Shown one piece after another: positions 6,971 to 8,549 of a stretch of 8,549 nucleotides of DNA (positions are counted from its first letter, which is position 1; every line of letters starts with the position of its first letter). Position numbers and translations under genes: made by a program. The stretch is from Solirubrobacterales bacterium 70-9 (GTDB lineage: Bacteria; Actinomycetota; Thermoleophilia; Solirubrobacterales; 70-9): NCBI GenBank assembly GCA_001898095.1, contig MKSH01000069.1:6801-15349 (forward strand). The letters run 5' to 3'. The notes under the pieces were generated by a model. It did not search any database, was not told the DNA's origin, and saw nothing but the letters and a program-made list of their open reading frames with translations.

Positions 6971-8549
6971 CCACCACGCTCGACCCGATCACCGTCGAGG
7001 TCCTCGGCCTCGCCCTCTCTTCGGCCGCCGAGGAGATGGGGGAGACGCTGGTCCGCTCCGCCTACTCGCCGAGCATCAAGGAGTGCCGCGACTGCTCGAC
7101 CGCGATCTTCGACCCCACCGGCCAGGTGCTTACCCAGGCCGAGCACATCCCGATCCACCTCGGCTCGCTGATCGGGATGGTCGAGGCGGTGACCGCGCGC
7201 CACTCGACCGCCGACCTCGAGCCGGGCGACGTCTTCATCGGCAACGACGCCTACACCGGGGGCGGCACCCACCTGCCGGACATCGTCCTCGTCTCGCCGG
7301 TCTTCTTCGAGGAGGAGCTGGTCGCCTGGGTCGCCAACTGCGCCCACCACGCCGACTTCGTCGATCGCGCCCACGCCAACATCTACCAGGAGGGAGTCCG
7401 GATCCCGCCGGTTCGCCTCTACGCGGCCGGCGAGGAGCGCCGCGACATCCTCGACTTCCTGCTCCTCAACTGCCAGGTCCCGCACGATCGGATGAACGAC
7501 CTGCGGGCGCAGGTGGCCGCCAACGCGATCGGGGTCGAGCGCTACCAGGGCCTCTGCCGGCGCTACGGCGCCGCGGTGGTCGCCGACGCCGGCGCCGCGT
7601 TGCTCGACTACGCCGAGCGGCGGATGCGGGTCGGGATCGAAGCGATCCCGGACGGCAGCTACCCCTTCGAGGACACCTTCGACGCCTACGAGCTGGGCGA
7701 CGCCCTGGAGGCGATCTCGGTGGTGATCGAGGTCAGCGGAGCCGAGCTGACGCTGCGCTTCGACGCCGGCCCTCAGCTGCGGGCCGGCCTGAACATGGTG
7801 CGGACCGCGCTCGAGGCGACGGTCTACTACGCGCTGAAGACGCTGGTCGATCCCGACGCCCCCGCCAATGCCGGGCTCTACCGCCCGGTGACGATCGAGG
7901 CGCCCGCCGGCAGCGTCCTCTCCTGCGTCTGGCCGGCGGCGGTGAACGAGCGGATGCAGGCGGGCCAGCGGGTCGTCGACCTGATCCACGGGGCGCTGGC
8001 GCCGGCGATCCCGACGGTCGTCACCGCCGCCCACAACGGCTCCACCTCGATCGTCGAGCTCTACGGCCGCGATCCCCGCAGCGAGCAGTTCTACATCTAC
8101 GTCGAGTCGCTCGGCGGCGGCTTCGGCGCCCGCGCCGCGAAGGACGGGATCGACGGCGTCCAGGTGCACCTGACGAACACCAGCAACCTCCCGGTCGAGT
8201 GCCTGGAGGCCGACTTCCCGATCGTGGTCGAGCGCTACGAGCTCGGCGTCGACAGCGGTGGCGCCGGCACCTGGCGGGGTGGCATGGGACTGCACCGACG
8301 GCTGCGGGTGAGCGGCCACGAGGCCACCCTCTGCATGCACTCGAGCCGCCGCGTCTCGGCCCCGTGGGGTCTCGACGGCGGCGAGGCCGGCAGCCGCGGG
8401 AGGGTCGACCTCGACCCCGGCGTCGCCCCGCTCGACGGCCGCGGCGTGACCACGATGCCGGCCGGCGCCGCGGTCTCCGTGCGGACTCCCGGGGCCGGTG
8501 GCTACGGCTCGCCGGCCGAGCGTGCCCGCGAGCTGGTGCGCGACGACCT
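6967..8549 (+). CDS. hyuB: Hydantoinase/5-oxoprolinase-family subunit B (HyuB-like), 3' end cut by window
   Basis: The frame is open from ATG 6967 to the window end (527 codons, no stop), so only a short C-terminal tail is missing; family members are usually about 510-590 aa. Landmarks are ECRDCSTAIFD (39-49), AEHIPIHLGS (58-67), GNDAYTGGGTHLPD (92-105), the HHAD site (H127, H128, D130), IYQEGVRIPPVRLY (139-152), AAHNGSTS, GGGFGARAAKDG (383-394), and DSGGAGTWRGGMG (429-441). The B subunit supplies the metal-dependent part of the ATP-driven hydrolase or carboxylase formed with HyuA. Two departures are notable. The usual HHADxGGxxPGS glycine loop is replaced by a segment about seven residues shorter (DFVDRAHAN), and the usual NDPY reads NDAY with an extra Gly. 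The first is probably a subfamily trait rather than damage, because the flanking sequence is intact. Translation is likely coupled through the ATGA overlap, with GGAG at 6955-6958. Confidence 0.93.
   Translation, partial: MTTTLDPITVEVLGLALSSAAEEMGETLVRSAYSPSIKECRDCSTAIFDPTGQVLTQAEHIPIHLGSLIGMVEAVTARHSTADLEPGDVFIGNDAYTGGGTHLPDIVLVSPVFFEEELVAWVANCAHHADFVDRAHANIYQEGVRIPPVRLYAAGEERRDILDFLLLNCQVPHDRMNDLRAQVAANAIGVERYQGLCRRYGAAVVADAGAALLDYAERRMRVGIEAIPDGSYPFEDTFDAYELGDALEAISVVIEVSGAELTLRFDAGPQLRAGLNMVRTALEATVYYALKTLVDPDAPANAGLYRPVTIEAPAGSVLSCVWPAAVNERMQAGQRVVDLIHGALAPAIPTVVTAAHNGSTSIVELYGRDPRSEQFYIYVESLGGGFGARAAKDGIDGVQVHLTNTSNLPVECLEADFPIVVERYELGVDSGGAGTWRGGMGLHRRLRVSGHEATLCMHSSRRVSAPWGLDGGEAGSRGRVDLDPGVAPLDGRGVTTMPAGAAVSVRTPGAGGYGSPAERARELVRDD

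Noticed and set aside
6826..8340. Long antisense open frame (504 codons) opposite hyuB
   Set aside because: Arg/Gly/Val/Asp-rich translation without recognisable domains; the + strand encodes an intact HyuB with all expected landmarks.

Overview
The window is very GC-rich (by eye around 70% or more, not computed). Its coding pattern is that of a high-GC actinobacterium: C/G in third codon positions, overlapping start/stop codons, and one apparently leaderless gene. A Thermoleophilia/Solirubrobacterales-type soil organism is my best guess, but the sequence alone does not prove it. All genes I can support lie on the + strand, and the window is almost fully coding. No tRNA, rRNA, CRISPR array, insertion sequence or phage gene was seen.

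Left block (1-2604) is a tightly packed four-gene operon for adenosylcobalamin-dependent acyl-CoA rearrangement. It holds the C-terminal part of a methylmalonyl-CoA-mutase-type large subunit, a methylmalonyl-CoA epimerase-like VOC protein, a class III (CaiB/BaiF) CoA-transferase, and a stand-alone B12-binding small subunit that would complete the mutase. Junctions overlap by 1, 8 and 8 nt. The two mutase subunits are separated by the epimerase and the CoA-transferase. The likely output is a branched acyl-CoA converted to a linear one (methylmalonyl-CoA to succinyl-CoA if it is a true MCM), with CoA then moved to or from another acid.

Middle block (2605-3500) contains a GntR/FCD-family regulator, preceded by a perfect 15-bp palindrome that overlaps a leaderless-type -10 box. 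A 164-bp intergenic region follows. It holds a GC hairpin, an 18-bp near-palindrome, a conspicuous AT-rich promoter-like island, a strong Shine-Dalgarno sequence and a possible 4-codon leader ORF.

Right block (3501-8549) is a second operon: aspartate ammonia-lyase (aspA), then hydantoinase/5-oxoprolinase-type subunits A (complete) and B (nearly complete, cut by the window end), joined by 4-nt GTGA and ATGA overlaps. The regulator between the blocks plausibly controls one or both. A coherent but unproven reading is an amide/hydantoin-type substrate opened by HyuAB, aspartate deaminated to fumarate by AspA, and C4/C3 acyl-CoA units entering the TCA cycle through the B12 mutase and CoA-transferase. 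The individual families are known; the combination of these genes is the most distinctive feature of the window.
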